From positions 806,001 to 870,000 of the forward strand of contig CAVOTI010000001.1 of the NCBI GenBank assembly GCA_963699105.1: DNA of 64,000 bases. Reading direction: 5' to 3'. The notes beneath the pieces were generated by a model. That model searched no databases. It was given only the letters and a program-made list of their open reading frames with translations, and was not told the origin of the DNA. Of the stretch, positions 45,680 through 53,427 are shown in pieces (within the stretch, counting starts at the first letter, position 1; every line of letters starts with the position of its first letter). The translations under genes were made by a program, and so were the position numbers. This DNA is from Bog-756 sp963699105 (GTDB lineage Bacteria; Actinomycetota; Acidimicrobiia; Acidimicrobiales; RAAP-2).

Positions 45680-46739
45680 CTATTCCTCCGGGGCTCGGAC
45701 GGGGTCGGTGCCGCCTCCCTCGGTCGCCAAGGCCAGGTGGTAGACCCTCCGGCGCGACACGCCGAACAGCTCGGCCACCTCGTCGACCGCCCCCCGGGTC
45801 CGCTCTCCCGCCGCCAGCCGGTCGGCGGGCGGCGGCCTCGAGGACCCCGTCGGACACCGGGGCTCCGGCGGGCTCGGATGCACCCCCACCACCAGCACCA
45901 CCTCGCCCCGGATCCGGCGACTCCGCCCAGACCACCGCATCGGCCAGCGATCCCCTCCAGATCTCCTCATGGACCTTGGTCAGTTCTCGTGCCACGGCCA
46001 CCGGCCGGTCGCCTCCGCACGCTTCGGCCAGGTCGCCGAGGGTGGCGGCCACCCGCCCGGGGCCTCGAACAGCACGGTGGTCCGTCGCTCGTCGCCACCG
46101 CGGCCAGTCGCGCTCTCGACGCTGCCTTCCCCGACCGTGGGAGGAAACCTTCGAAGACGAACCGCTCGGTGGGCAGCCCACTGGCCACCAGTGCGGCCAG
46201 GGCCGCCGACGGGCCCGGGATGACGGTGACGGTCAGCCCCGGCCAGGGCGGCGGCCTCCACCACCCGGCCTCCCGGGTCCGAGATCCCCGGCATGCCGGC
46301 ATCGGAGACGATGGCCACAGTTTTCCCGCCGTGAACGGCGGCCAGGACTTCATCGATCCTCTGGTGCTCGTTGTGCTCGTGGAGGGAGCGGAGTGACGCA
46401 GCCGGTGATGCCGGCGTGGGTGAGCAGCCGGCGCGAGTGGCGGGTGTCCTCGCAGAAGATGACGTCGGCCTGTTCGAGGGTCCGGACTGCCCGAGGTGAC
46501 AGGTCCCCGAGGTTGCCGATGGGTGTGCCGACCAGGACGACGGTCCCTTCGGCCTCCTCGGCCAGGGACTCCGGCCCGGCCGGCCCGGTCAGCCCGGTCG
46601 GCCGGTCGGCTCGGGACGGTCGGCGGCCGCATCGTCGCCGTCGCTCGCTCCCCCAGAACTCCAGCTCCTCGAGGATGTCGGGATCGAGCTCGGGGTCGGG
46701 CCCCTCGTCGGGCGGTGGTGCCCCATCGGAGGCGGTCAT
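45680..46739 (-). pseudogene. rsmI: 16S rRNA 2'-O-ribose C1402 methyltransferase RsmI, broken by several frameshifts
   Basis: Ordered pieces in changing frames: GTVVLVGTPIGNLGDLSPRA, CEDTRHSRRLLTHAGI, VAIVSDAGMPGISDPGGRVV, VTVIPGPSAALAALVASGLP, RFVFEGFLPRSGKAASRAR, VAVARELTKVHEEIWRG, and a C-terminal helix-turn-helix-like DEVAELFGVSRRRVYHLAL. All hallmark SAM/tetrapyrrole-methylase-fold motifs of RsmI are there. Three or more indels separate them. ATG 46739 overlaps the DUF192 stop by four bases. The metG neighbourhood with rsmI is typical of Actinobacteria. It carries an unusual ~60-residue N-terminal acidic and GPTG-rich extension. Confidence 0.8.
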
Positions 46740-47066
46740 CCCCGCAACTCCAACTCGTCTCCCTTGCGCAGCCCCCACCGCTCGAAGGCGCCGGCCTCGG
46801 CCTCGACCACCAGGCGTCCACCCCGTCGGGGAACGCTCATCCGCCAGGGACGAGGAGTGGCCACGCCCACCACCACCATGTCCTTGTCACAGAAGGCGAC
46901 ATCGATGGGGAACTTCATGCCCATGGTGTGGACCGAGCGGGTTCGGGGCAGGATCATGGCACCTTGGTATCCCGTCCCGCCCGAGGAGTCCTCTGCTGCG
47001 CTGCGAGAAGCTGTCGGCCACCTCGGCCGTGGCGAGAACGTCGCCGTCCCGCAACAGCCAGCTCAT
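46736..47066 (-). CDS. DUF192 family protein (one-base frameshift)
   Basis: N-terminal part SWLLRDGDVLATAEVADSF and SQRSRGLLGRDG reads in one frame. The conserved core MILPRTRSVHTMGMKFPIDV and VFCDKDMVVVG-like strand reads in another, ending RKGDELELRG. Removing one base at about 46966-46970 gives ~109 residues, a standard DUF192 protein. The M-x-F-x-x-D motif (MKFPIDVAFCD) is diagnostic. Function is not established; the family is often exported, but no signal peptide is visible here. Its stop overlaps the rsmI start. Confidence 0.82.
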
Positions 47067-47095
47067 CCGGTGACTGCCGGTCCCACCGACCCGAC

Positions 47096-47101
47096 TACAC
47101 T
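47096..47101 (+). promoter_or_regulatory. -10 hexamer TACACT, leaderless bL37
   Basis: TACACT ends 9 nt before GTG 47111. Confidence 0.45.
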
Positions 47102-47110
47102 TCCCGGACT

Positions 47111-47194
47111 GTGTCGAAACGAACGAACAAGCGCAAGCTGCGGGCCAAGAAGAAGGCCAACCACGGCAAGAAGCCGAACTGCGGACGGGGCTGA
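47111..47194 (+). CDS. Small ribosomal protein bL37
   Basis: 27 residues from GTG 47111. SKRTNKRKLRAKKKANHGKK is highly basic, and the stretch KKKANHGKKPN matches the K-x-ANHGKRPN ending that I recall for the 24-residue mycobacterial 50S protein bL37. It carries a four-residue tail, CGRG, not in that protein. It stands alone between two leftward genes with its own leaderless-type -10. The gene is far below usual annotation cut-offs. Confidence 0.82.
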   Translation: MSKRTNKRKLRAKKKANHGKKPNCGRG

Positions 47195-47223
47195 GCTGCC
47201 CTCCTGGGCGGCCCTCATGCCCC

Positions 47224-48106
47224 TCAAGCCTCGGGCAGCCACGAGCAACCGAGGCGGTCGAGTACCCCGACCAGGGCAGTGGGCCGGTCGGTGATGATCC
47301 CGTCCACGCCCAGGCCACAGAGCCGCTCCATCTCGGCCTCCTCTTCGATGGTCCACACGTGGACGGCCAGACCCTGGTCGTGGGCCACCTCGACGAAGCG
47401 CTGGTCCACGATGGTCAGATCGCCTGAGCTGGCCGGCACCTGCAGAGCCACATGGCGCAATGGAACCGGTGGCTCCCCGGCCTGCACCGATTGGAAGAAC
47501 GCCGGCCACAGCCACCGTGCCGGCCGAGGTCGGGATCTCCGGCGCATAGGTCGAGAAGGCCTCGGTGGCCGAGTCGAGGAACGAGGCGACGATCACGTCC
47601 TCGGTACGCCCGAACCGCCGCAGCAGCCGGGCCAGCGCCTCTTCGTAGGGGCCACCACCGGGGCGGTCCTCTTGATGTCGAGATTGAGCACCACCCCGGG
47701 GAATTCCTCCAGCACCTCCTCCAACAGGGCGATCCGGAACAGCCGGTCCTCGCGGCGCACGCCCCCGGAACGGGTATGCGTCTGGCTCGAGACCAGGGCG
47801 AGACATCGGCTCCGGGCGCCCACCAGTAAGCGTTGTCTAGCGCCGGCACCTGCTCCAAGGACAGTTCGGCGATGTGGCCGGGGCCTCGGTGGTCCGGTCC
47901 ACCGACGAGTCGTGGCAGACGACGAGATGGCCGTCGGACGTGCAATGGACATCGAGCTCGATGCCGGTCGCCCCGTCGTCGACGGCCGACCCGATGGCGT
48001 ACAGCGTCGACGACGGAGCCTCCCAGGCTCCGCCCTGGTGGGCATAGGCGATGACCCTGCGATCCAGCCAGCGGGTGTGCGGCGTGGAGTCGGGAGAGGC
48101 GGGCAT
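47224..48106 (-). pseudogene. Glycerophosphodiester phosphodiesterase (GDPD), broken by about five frameshifts
   Basis: Ordered fragments: VIAYAHQGGAWEAPSSTLYA, GATGIELDVHCTSDGHLVVC, HDSSVDRTTEAPG, LEEVLEEFPGVVLNLDIKRT, EDVIVASFLDSATEAFSTYA, LAVHVWTIEEEAEMERLCGL and GVDGIITDRPTALVGVL. The GDPD catalytic HxG...E-x-D...H set is visible (HQGG, ELDVH, CHDSSVDRTT). It would cleave glycerophosphodiesters to glycerol 3-phosphate. No export signal is evident. ATG 48106 lies 6 nt from a TACCGT hexamer in the bidirectional promoter. Confidence 0.78.
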
Positions 48107-48112
48107 GGAAGA

Positions 48113-48122
48113 ACGGTAGCCT
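48113..48122. promoter_or_regulatory. Bidirectional -10 ACGGTAGCCT between GDPD and hypothetical gene
   Basis: TACCGT on the minus strand (48118-48113) lies 6 nt from ATG 48106, and TAGCCT on the plus strand (48117-48122) lies 10 nt from ATG 48133. The two hexamers overlap by two bases. The same ten bases recur at 50145-50154. Confidence 0.5.
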
Positions 48123-48132
48123 CTGCCCCGCG

Positions 48133-48749
48133 ATGCTGGATCACGTCTTCACCCAACTTGTTACCTCCCACCGCGCACGCCGTTCGAAGCGGCTCTGCTG
48201 CAGCGTCAGGCGGTGGAAGAGCGGTTCCAAATCGACGTGTTCCTCGGAGATGTGAGCTTCGAGACGTCCTACAGCCTGCCGGGCGAGGAGCGCCCGGCCC
48301 GGATCCGGGTCGACACCAGTCTCGACTGGCCCACCTGGAGCCAGACCGCCTACCGCAGTTGGGCTATCGGCGAGGAGCCCGAGGAGCTACCCGAGGTGTT
48401 GGTGGAGGTGGCATTCCGTGTCCAGAGGTTGGACAAGGTGCCCGCCGTGCAGCCGCTGCTGGAGGTCCTACCCGGAGCACCTCGACGTGATCGGTGGGGA
48501 ACGACTGATCCGCTTGTCGGCCACCATCGAACAGTTGATGACCAACGGCAACGAGATCGCCGAGACGGCCATCGAGGTGTCCTACGAGGGCTCCTGCCAG
48601 CTGGATGAGACCATCCTCGAAGCATCCGACCATCGCTCGACGAGGCCATGGCCCCCCTGGGCCGTGAGGTGGCATCCGTCCTGGTCCGGATGGCCGACCT
48701 TCCCTTCAGCTTCCGGCCTGCCGAGAGCACCACCGTCCTGAGACCCTGA
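48133..48749 (+). pseudogene. Unrecognised protein of ~205 residues, broken by frameshifts
   Basis: No family recognised. Fragments in order are MLDHVFTQLVTSH, TPFEAALLQRQAVEERFQID, VFLGDVSFETSYSLPGEERP, RVDTSLDWPTWSQTAYRSWA, HLDVIGGERLIRLSATIEQL, IAETAIEVSYEGSCQLDETI and DLPFSFRPAESTTVLRP. Two or three indels separate them. It lacks signal peptide or membrane helices and has a mixed alpha/beta look. It is divergent from GDPD and shares its overlapping promoter. Confidence 0.5.
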
Positions 48750-49051
48750 CCGGGTCGGGTGCTGGCCGGCGTGGGACTCTGAGGTAGTGCTTTTGCGGCT
48801 GCCCGGACGGTCGTCCGACCCGTCGCGGAATCGGATACGGCCAGGAGCCGCCCGGTCAGGCCCAGGAGGCGCGTTGTCGGTTGGATGCGGTCACAAGTGC
48901 ACGGACCGTGCTGGTACGAGACCTTTGAGGGCGCGGGACCTCTGAGTAAGTCCGTTTGCAACTGTAGGACGGTCGTCCACCTAGTCGCGAGAATCGGACA
49001 GGCCGAGGAGCCGCCCGGTCACCGCAGGCCGGCCACGGCCCAAGGCCCGGC
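48750..49051. repeat. Intergenic stretch with an imperfect ~90-bp direct repeat
   Basis: Copies at 48769-48858 and 48931-49021 align along their length at roughly three quarters identity with small indels. Both contain the hairpin GGACG-gt-CGTCC and both end in GAGCCGCCCGGTCA. The stretch separates two convergent genes and carries no gene of its own. Confidence 0.6.
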
Positions 49052-50138
49052 TCAGGAGAAAGCCCCGCCTCCACGGCCAGGGCCCGCAGGTCGGCCTGGG
49101 GACGTGCCCCGACATGGGAGATGACCTCGGCGGCACACACCCCGCCCAGTCGGGCCGAATCCTCGGGAGACAGGCCGTTGGTGATCCCGTACAGGAAGCC
49201 GGCAGCAAACAGATCGCCGGCGCCGGTGGTGTCCACCACCCGATGCGACCGGCAGCGGCGGGTACTGCCACCGGACCTGAGGCGGTGACCACCACGCAGC
49301 CGTCTGCACCCCGGGTCAGCATCGCCAGGACCCCGGTCTCGGCCACGGCGTCGACGGCGGCATCGAACTCCGGCAAGTCGAACAGCATCTTGATCTCGTC
49401 CTCGTTGGCAAACAGCATCTCGAGCTCACCGTTGAGCAGCTCGAGGAACTCTCGGCGGTGGTGCTCGACGCAGAAGGGATCCGAGACCGACAGGGCCACG
49501 GCGGCGTCGTTCAGATGGGCGAGCTCGATGGCCTGGCGGATGGCCGCCTTGGCCGGGGGCTGCTCCCACAGATACCCCTCCAGATAGACGACCTGGGAGG
49601 AGGACAGGTGGCCGGCGTGCAGGTCCGACGGGGCGAAGTCAGAGGCCACGCCGAGGTGGGTGGCCATGGTGCGCTCAGCATCTTCGGTCACCAGCACCAG
49701 GCAGTGGCCGGTGACGACCTGACCGGGGACGGCGGTGGTGGGCACCGGGTCGAAGGCGACGCCGACGGAGCGGATGTCGTGGGTGAAGGCCTGGCCAAGG
49801 GGGTCGTCTGCCACCCGACCGAGGAATGCCACCCGGCCGCCGAGCGCCGCCACCCCGGCCGCCGTGTTCGCCGCTGAACCCCCCGAGGCCTCGGTGGTGG
49901 GGCCCATGGACGCATAGATGGCCTCAGAACGGTTCGAATCCACCAGCGCCATGGTCCCCTTGATCAGGTCGAGTGCCACCAGATCTTCGTCCGTGGCCGA
50001 GGCGAGCACATCGACGAGGGCGTTCCCGATGGCCACGACGTCGAGGGTCCGACTCCCCGACGGCTCCGCCCCGGTCGAGGCGCCGTCGGACCGGGCGGAT
50101 ACTTCGCGGGAATCGTCTGATTCGGGGTCTGGATGCAC
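49052..50138 (-). CDS. PfkB-family carbohydrate/nucleoside kinase (frameshift near the C-terminus)
   Basis: From GTG 50138 the first ~300 residues are intact: VVAIGNALVDVLASATDED, the PfkB signature-1 region EASGGSAANTAAGVAALGGR, and ANEDEIKMLFDLPEFDAAV. Near 49235 the frame breaks. The catalytic anion-hole motif VVDTTGAGDLFAAGFLYG continues in a different frame, and a third frame gives a stop at 49052 after RGGGAFS, so the exact end is uncertain. The protein resembles adenosine-kinase-like PfkB enzymes of Actinobacteria; substrate unknown. It is divergent from pepN with only 23 bp between. Confidence 0.82.
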
Positions 50139-50144
50139 GGCCCG

Positions 50145-50154
50145 ACGGTAGCCT
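50145..50154. promoter_or_regulatory. Bidirectional -10 ACGGTAGCCT between PfkB kinase and pepN
   Basis: TACCGT (minus, 50150-50145) lies 6 nt from GTG 50138; TAGCCT (plus, 50149-50154) lies 7 nt from ATG 50162. It is the same ten-base sequence and geometry as at 48113-48122. Confidence 0.55.
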
Positions 50155-50161
50155 GCCTCAC

Positions 50162-52753
50162 ATGAGCACATCGACAACAGACGAGACGCCGTCCTACCGG
50201 CTCCCCACCTCGGTCACTCCCCACGCCTACCGGTTGGTCCTGACTCCCGACCTCGACAAAGCCACCTTTTCCGGCGATGTCGAGATCGATGTCACCGTCC
50301 GACGACCCACCGACGCGATCACCCTCAACGCCGCCGAGCTCGAGCTGACCTTCGCCGAGTTGAACGACGGCGACCCCGACCGCGGTTACGCCCTCTCCCC
50401 CACCTCCATTGCCCTCGACCCGGACGAGGAGCGGGCCGTCCTGACTTTCGCCGAGCCACTGGCCACGGGTCCGGCCACGCTGCATCTGGCCTTCACCGGC
50501 ATTCTCAACGACAAGCTGCACGGCTTCTATAGGTCAACCTTCACCGACGACGACGGGACCGACCATGTCATCGCCACCACACAGATGGAGTCGACCGACG
50601 CCCGGCGCGCCTTTCCGTGCTGGGACGAGCCGGCGTTGAAGGCCACCTTCGAGGTGACCCTGGTGGTCGACGACGCCTTGGCTGCCTACTCCAACGGCCC
50701 GGTGGTCGAGGAGGCTCCCGAGCCGGGCGGAAAGCGCCGGGTCCGCTTCGCCCCGACCATGGTGATGTCCACCTACCTGGTCGCCTTCATCGTGGGACCC
50801 TTGGAGGCCACCGACCCGGTCGATGTCAACGGTGTCCCCCTTCGTATCGTCCATCCTCCGGGCAAGGCTCACCTGACCGCCTTCGCCCTCACCGTGGGTG
50901 CGCACGCCCTGACGTTCTTCACCGATTACTTCGGGATCCCGTACCCGGCCGACAAGCTGGACCTGGTGGCCATCCCGGATTTTGCCTTCGGGGCCATGGA
51001 GAACCTCGGATGTGTGACCTTCCGTGAATCGGTGCTTCTGGTCGATCCCGGCCAGGCCGCCCGGGTGGAGCTGGAACGGGTAGCCGACGTCGTCTGCCAC
51101 GAGATCGCCCATATGTGGTTCGGCGATCTGGTCACGATGAAGTGGTGGAACGGGATCTGGCTCAATGAGGCGTTCGCCACCTTCATGGAGGTGCTGGCGG
51201 TAGACGCCTTCCGGCCCGAGTGGCAGCGCTGGGTCAGCTTCGGCGTCGAGCGGGAGGCGGCTCTGGCCGTCGACGGCCTCTATGCCACCCGGCCGGTCGA
51301 GTTCCACGTGGGCCGGCCCGAAGAGGCCCAGGGCATGTTCGACGTACTCACGTACCAGAAGGGCGGCAGCGTGCTTCGCATGCTGGAGCAGTTCCTCGGT
51401 CCCGACGTGTTCCGCGAGGGAATCAACGACTATCTGAACACCCACCGCCACGGCAACACCGAGACGGCCGACCTGTGGGCGGCACTCGAGCGCTCGAGTG
51501 GGAGGCCCGTGCGCTCGGTCATGGACACCTGGATCAACCAGGGTGGCTACCCGCTGATCCGGGTGGCGGAGAACGGAGAGCTCTCCCAAGTCCCGTTTTC
51601 CTATCGTGGCCGCGCCGGGGGCGCCATCGGCTCGTCGTGGAAGGTGCCGGTGCTGACCCGGTCGCTGACGGCGGCCGACCTCGAGCCGGAAACCGTGCTC
51701 CTGGCCGGCACCAACGTGCGACTGGGGACGGCCGACGCCGGTGACCAGTTGGTCAATGCCGGAGGTTCGGGGTACTACCGGGTCTCCTATCCGGCCGCCA
51801 CCGTCGAGCGGTTGGCCGGCCGACTGGACGAGCTGGCCGCCCTGGAACGGTACAACGTGGTATCGGACAGCTGGGCGGCGGCGCTCTCCGGCCAGGCTCC
51901 GGTGTCCAGCCTGTTGCGCCTAGCCCGGTCCCTGTCGGACTCGGCCGAGGGTGACCCCAGCGTCTGGTCGGTGGTGCTCGGCGCCATCGGGCTGTTCGAT
52001 CGGGTGATACCCGACGGAGACCGGACGGTGGTGGCCTCGGCCGTGCGCGCCCTCCTCGGACCCCTGGCCGAGCAACTGGGATGGGACCCGAGGGACGATG
52101 ACGGGGAGCGCACCCCGTCGTTGCGCTCCTCGGTGCTGCGCACGCTCGGGACCATCGGGGACGACGCCGGAACCAAGGCCGAAGCCAGCCGGCGGTTCGC
52201 CGGGGCGGGCACGGCCGGGCTCCATCCCGACACCGAGTCGGCCATCTTGGACATCGTCGCCGCCACCGGAGGGGTGGCCGAGTTCGACGCCTGCCTGTCC
52301 CGGTACCGCTCCCCCGCCAACCCCCAGGAGGAGAACCGCTATCTCTACGCGCTGGCCTCCTTCACCGATCCGGAGCTGGTGGCTCGGACGTTCGACCTGG
52401 CCGTCACCGAGGTCCGCAGTCAGAATGCGCCGTTCGTCCTGCAGGCACTGCTGGCCAACCGTGTGGCGGGACCGGCCACCTGGCAGCGCATCACCCAGGA
52501 GTGGGACACCCTTGTGGCGAAGTTCCCCTCCAACATCCTGCCTCGCATGCTGGACGGCGTCCGCGGGCTGTGTGGTTCCAAGGAGCTGGCCGACGGAGTG
52601 TCGACCTTCATCGTGGCCCATCCCCTTCCGTCCGGCGGAAAGACGGTGGAGCAGATCCTCGAGCGACTGGCCGTCAACGTTGCCTTCGGGGACCGGGAGC
52701 GAGCCGGACTGGCCGTCACCCTCACCGACTCGTTGGGACTGCCCACCGCCTAA
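50162..52753 (+). CDS. pepN: Aminopeptidase N (M1 family zinc metallopeptidase)
   Basis: 863 residues, normal length. It removes N-terminal residues from peptides in the cytoplasm. The substrate-recognition motif FGAMENLGCVTF and the zinc site HEIAHMWFGDLV...NEAFATF (HExxH-x18-E) are intact. The C-terminal ERAP1-like helical domain follows to the end. No signal peptide. The start ATG 50162 lies 7 nt from TAGCCT, so the message is probably leaderless. Confidence 0.97.
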   Translation: MSTSTTDETPSYRLPTSVTPHAYRLVLTPDLDKATFSGDVEIDVTVRRPTDAITLNAAELELTFAELNDGDPDRGYALSPTSIALDPDEERAVLTFAEPLATGPATLHLAFTGILNDKLHGFYRSTFTDDDGTDHVIATTQMESTDARRAFPCWDEPALKATFEVTLVVDDALAAYSNGPVVEEAPEPGGKRRVRFAPTMVMSTYLVAFIVGPLEATDPVDVNGVPLRIVHPPGKAHLTAFALTVGAHALTFFTDYFGIPYPADKLDLVAIPDFAFGAMENLGCVTFRESVLLVDPGQAARVELERVADVVCHEIAHMWFGDLVTMKWWNGIWLNEAFATFMEVLAVDAFRPEWQRWVSFGVEREAALAVDGLYATRPVEFHVGRPEEAQGMFDVLTYQKGGSVLRMLEQFLGPDVFREGINDYLNTHRHGNTETADLWAALERSSGRPVRSVMDTWINQGGYPLIRVAENGELSQVPFSYRGRAGGAIGSSWKVPVLTRSLTAADLEPETVLLAGTNVRLGTADAGDQLVNAGGSGYYRVSYPAATVERLAGRLDELAALERYNVVSDSWAAALSGQAPVSSLLRLARSLSDSAEGDPSVWSVVLGAIGLFDRVIPDGDRTVVASAVRALLGPLAEQLGWDPRDDDGERTPSLRSSVLRTLGTIGDDAGTKAEASRRFAGAGTAGLHPDTESAILDIVAATGGVAEFDACLSRYRSPANPQEENRYLYALASFTDPELVARTFDLAVTEVRSQNAPFVLQALLANRVAGPATWQRITQEWDTLVAKFPSNILPRMLDGVRGLCGSKELADGVSTFIVAHPLPSGGKTVEQILERLAVNVAFGDRERAGLAVTLTDSLGLPTA

Positions 52754-52816
52754 CCGCCGCCGAGGGGCCACCGCGGCGACACCGGGGCCGGTCGGGGACC
52801 CGGCCCCGCCCACCCC

Positions 52817-52822
52817 TAACAT
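52817..52822 (+). promoter_or_regulatory. -10 hexamer TAACAT, leaderless GDT1-family gene
   Basis: TAACAT ends 6 nt before GTG 52829. Confidence 0.4.
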
Positions 52823-52828
52823 GAGCCG

Positions 52829-53416
52829 GTGCAGCTGGGCATCGTCGCAACCGTCTTCGCCCTCGTGTTCGTGGCCGAGCTCCCCGACAAGACGATGATC
52901 GCCACCCTGATCATGGGGAGCCGCTACCGGCCGCTCCTGGTATGGGTGGGCGCCACCACCGCCTTCGCCATCCACGCCGGGCTGGCGGTGGCCGTCGGCC
53001 AACTCCTGCAGCTGCTCCCGCACCGGTGGATCGAAGCGGTGACCGCCGTCCTGTTCGCCGGGGGGGCCGCCTACCTCCTGTTGGTACCGGAAAAAGTGGA
53101 GGAGGAAGAAGGTGAGGAGGAGGCCGACACCACCCGCCGGGGAGCCAAGACGATCGGGGCGGCATTTCTCGTCATCTTCGTCGGTGAGTTCGGCGATCTC
53201 ACCCAAATACTCACGGCCAACCTGGCGGCCAAGTACCACGCTCCCGCCGAGGTGTTCGTGGGGGCGTTCGCCGCCCTGGCCAGTGTGGCGGCGTTGGGCG
53301 CCTTCAGCGGTCGGGCCCTGCTCCGCGTCCTTCCGCTGGCGGCGATCCGCAAGGTCGGTGGGGCACTTCTAGCCGGGTTCGCCGTCTACACACTGGTGAG
53401 GTTGGCCCAGGGTTAA
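52829..53416 (+). CDS. GDT1/UPF0016 family cation (Mn2+/Ca2+) exporter
   Basis: 195 residues with about six membrane helices in two inverted halves. Each half carries a version of the family E-x-G-D-(K/R)-(T/S) motif: VAELPDKTMIATL in the first and VGEFGDLTQILTANLA in the second. The first has Pro where Gly is usual. A very acidic cytoplasmic loop (KVEEEEGEEEADTT) separates the halves and may sense or buffer cations. Known members export Mn2+ (MneA-type) or exchange Ca2+/H+. It starts at GTG 52829 and converges on the GT2 fusion. Confidence 0.85.
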   Translation: MQLGIVATVFALVFVAELPDKTMIATLIMGSRYRPLLVWVGATTAFAIHAGLAVAVGQLLQLLPHRWIEAVTAVLFAGGAAYLLLVPEKVEEEEGEEEADTTRRGAKTIGAAFLVIFVGEFGDLTQILTANLAAKYHAPAEVFVGAFAALASVAALGAFSGRALLRVLPLAAIRKVGGALLAGFAVYTLVRLAQG

Positions 53417-53427
53417 CCGGACCACGG

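Noticed and set aside
43823..49250. Genuine pseudogene island from genome decay
   Set aside because: metG, rsmI fragments and others retain all catalytic motifs in order, and breaks are single-base and often in homopolymers; assembly error is the simpler reading.
49930..49950. T-loop-like GGTTCGAATC suggesting a second tRNA
   Set aside because: It lies inside the PfkB coding frame and no acceptor, D or anticodon stem can be built around it.
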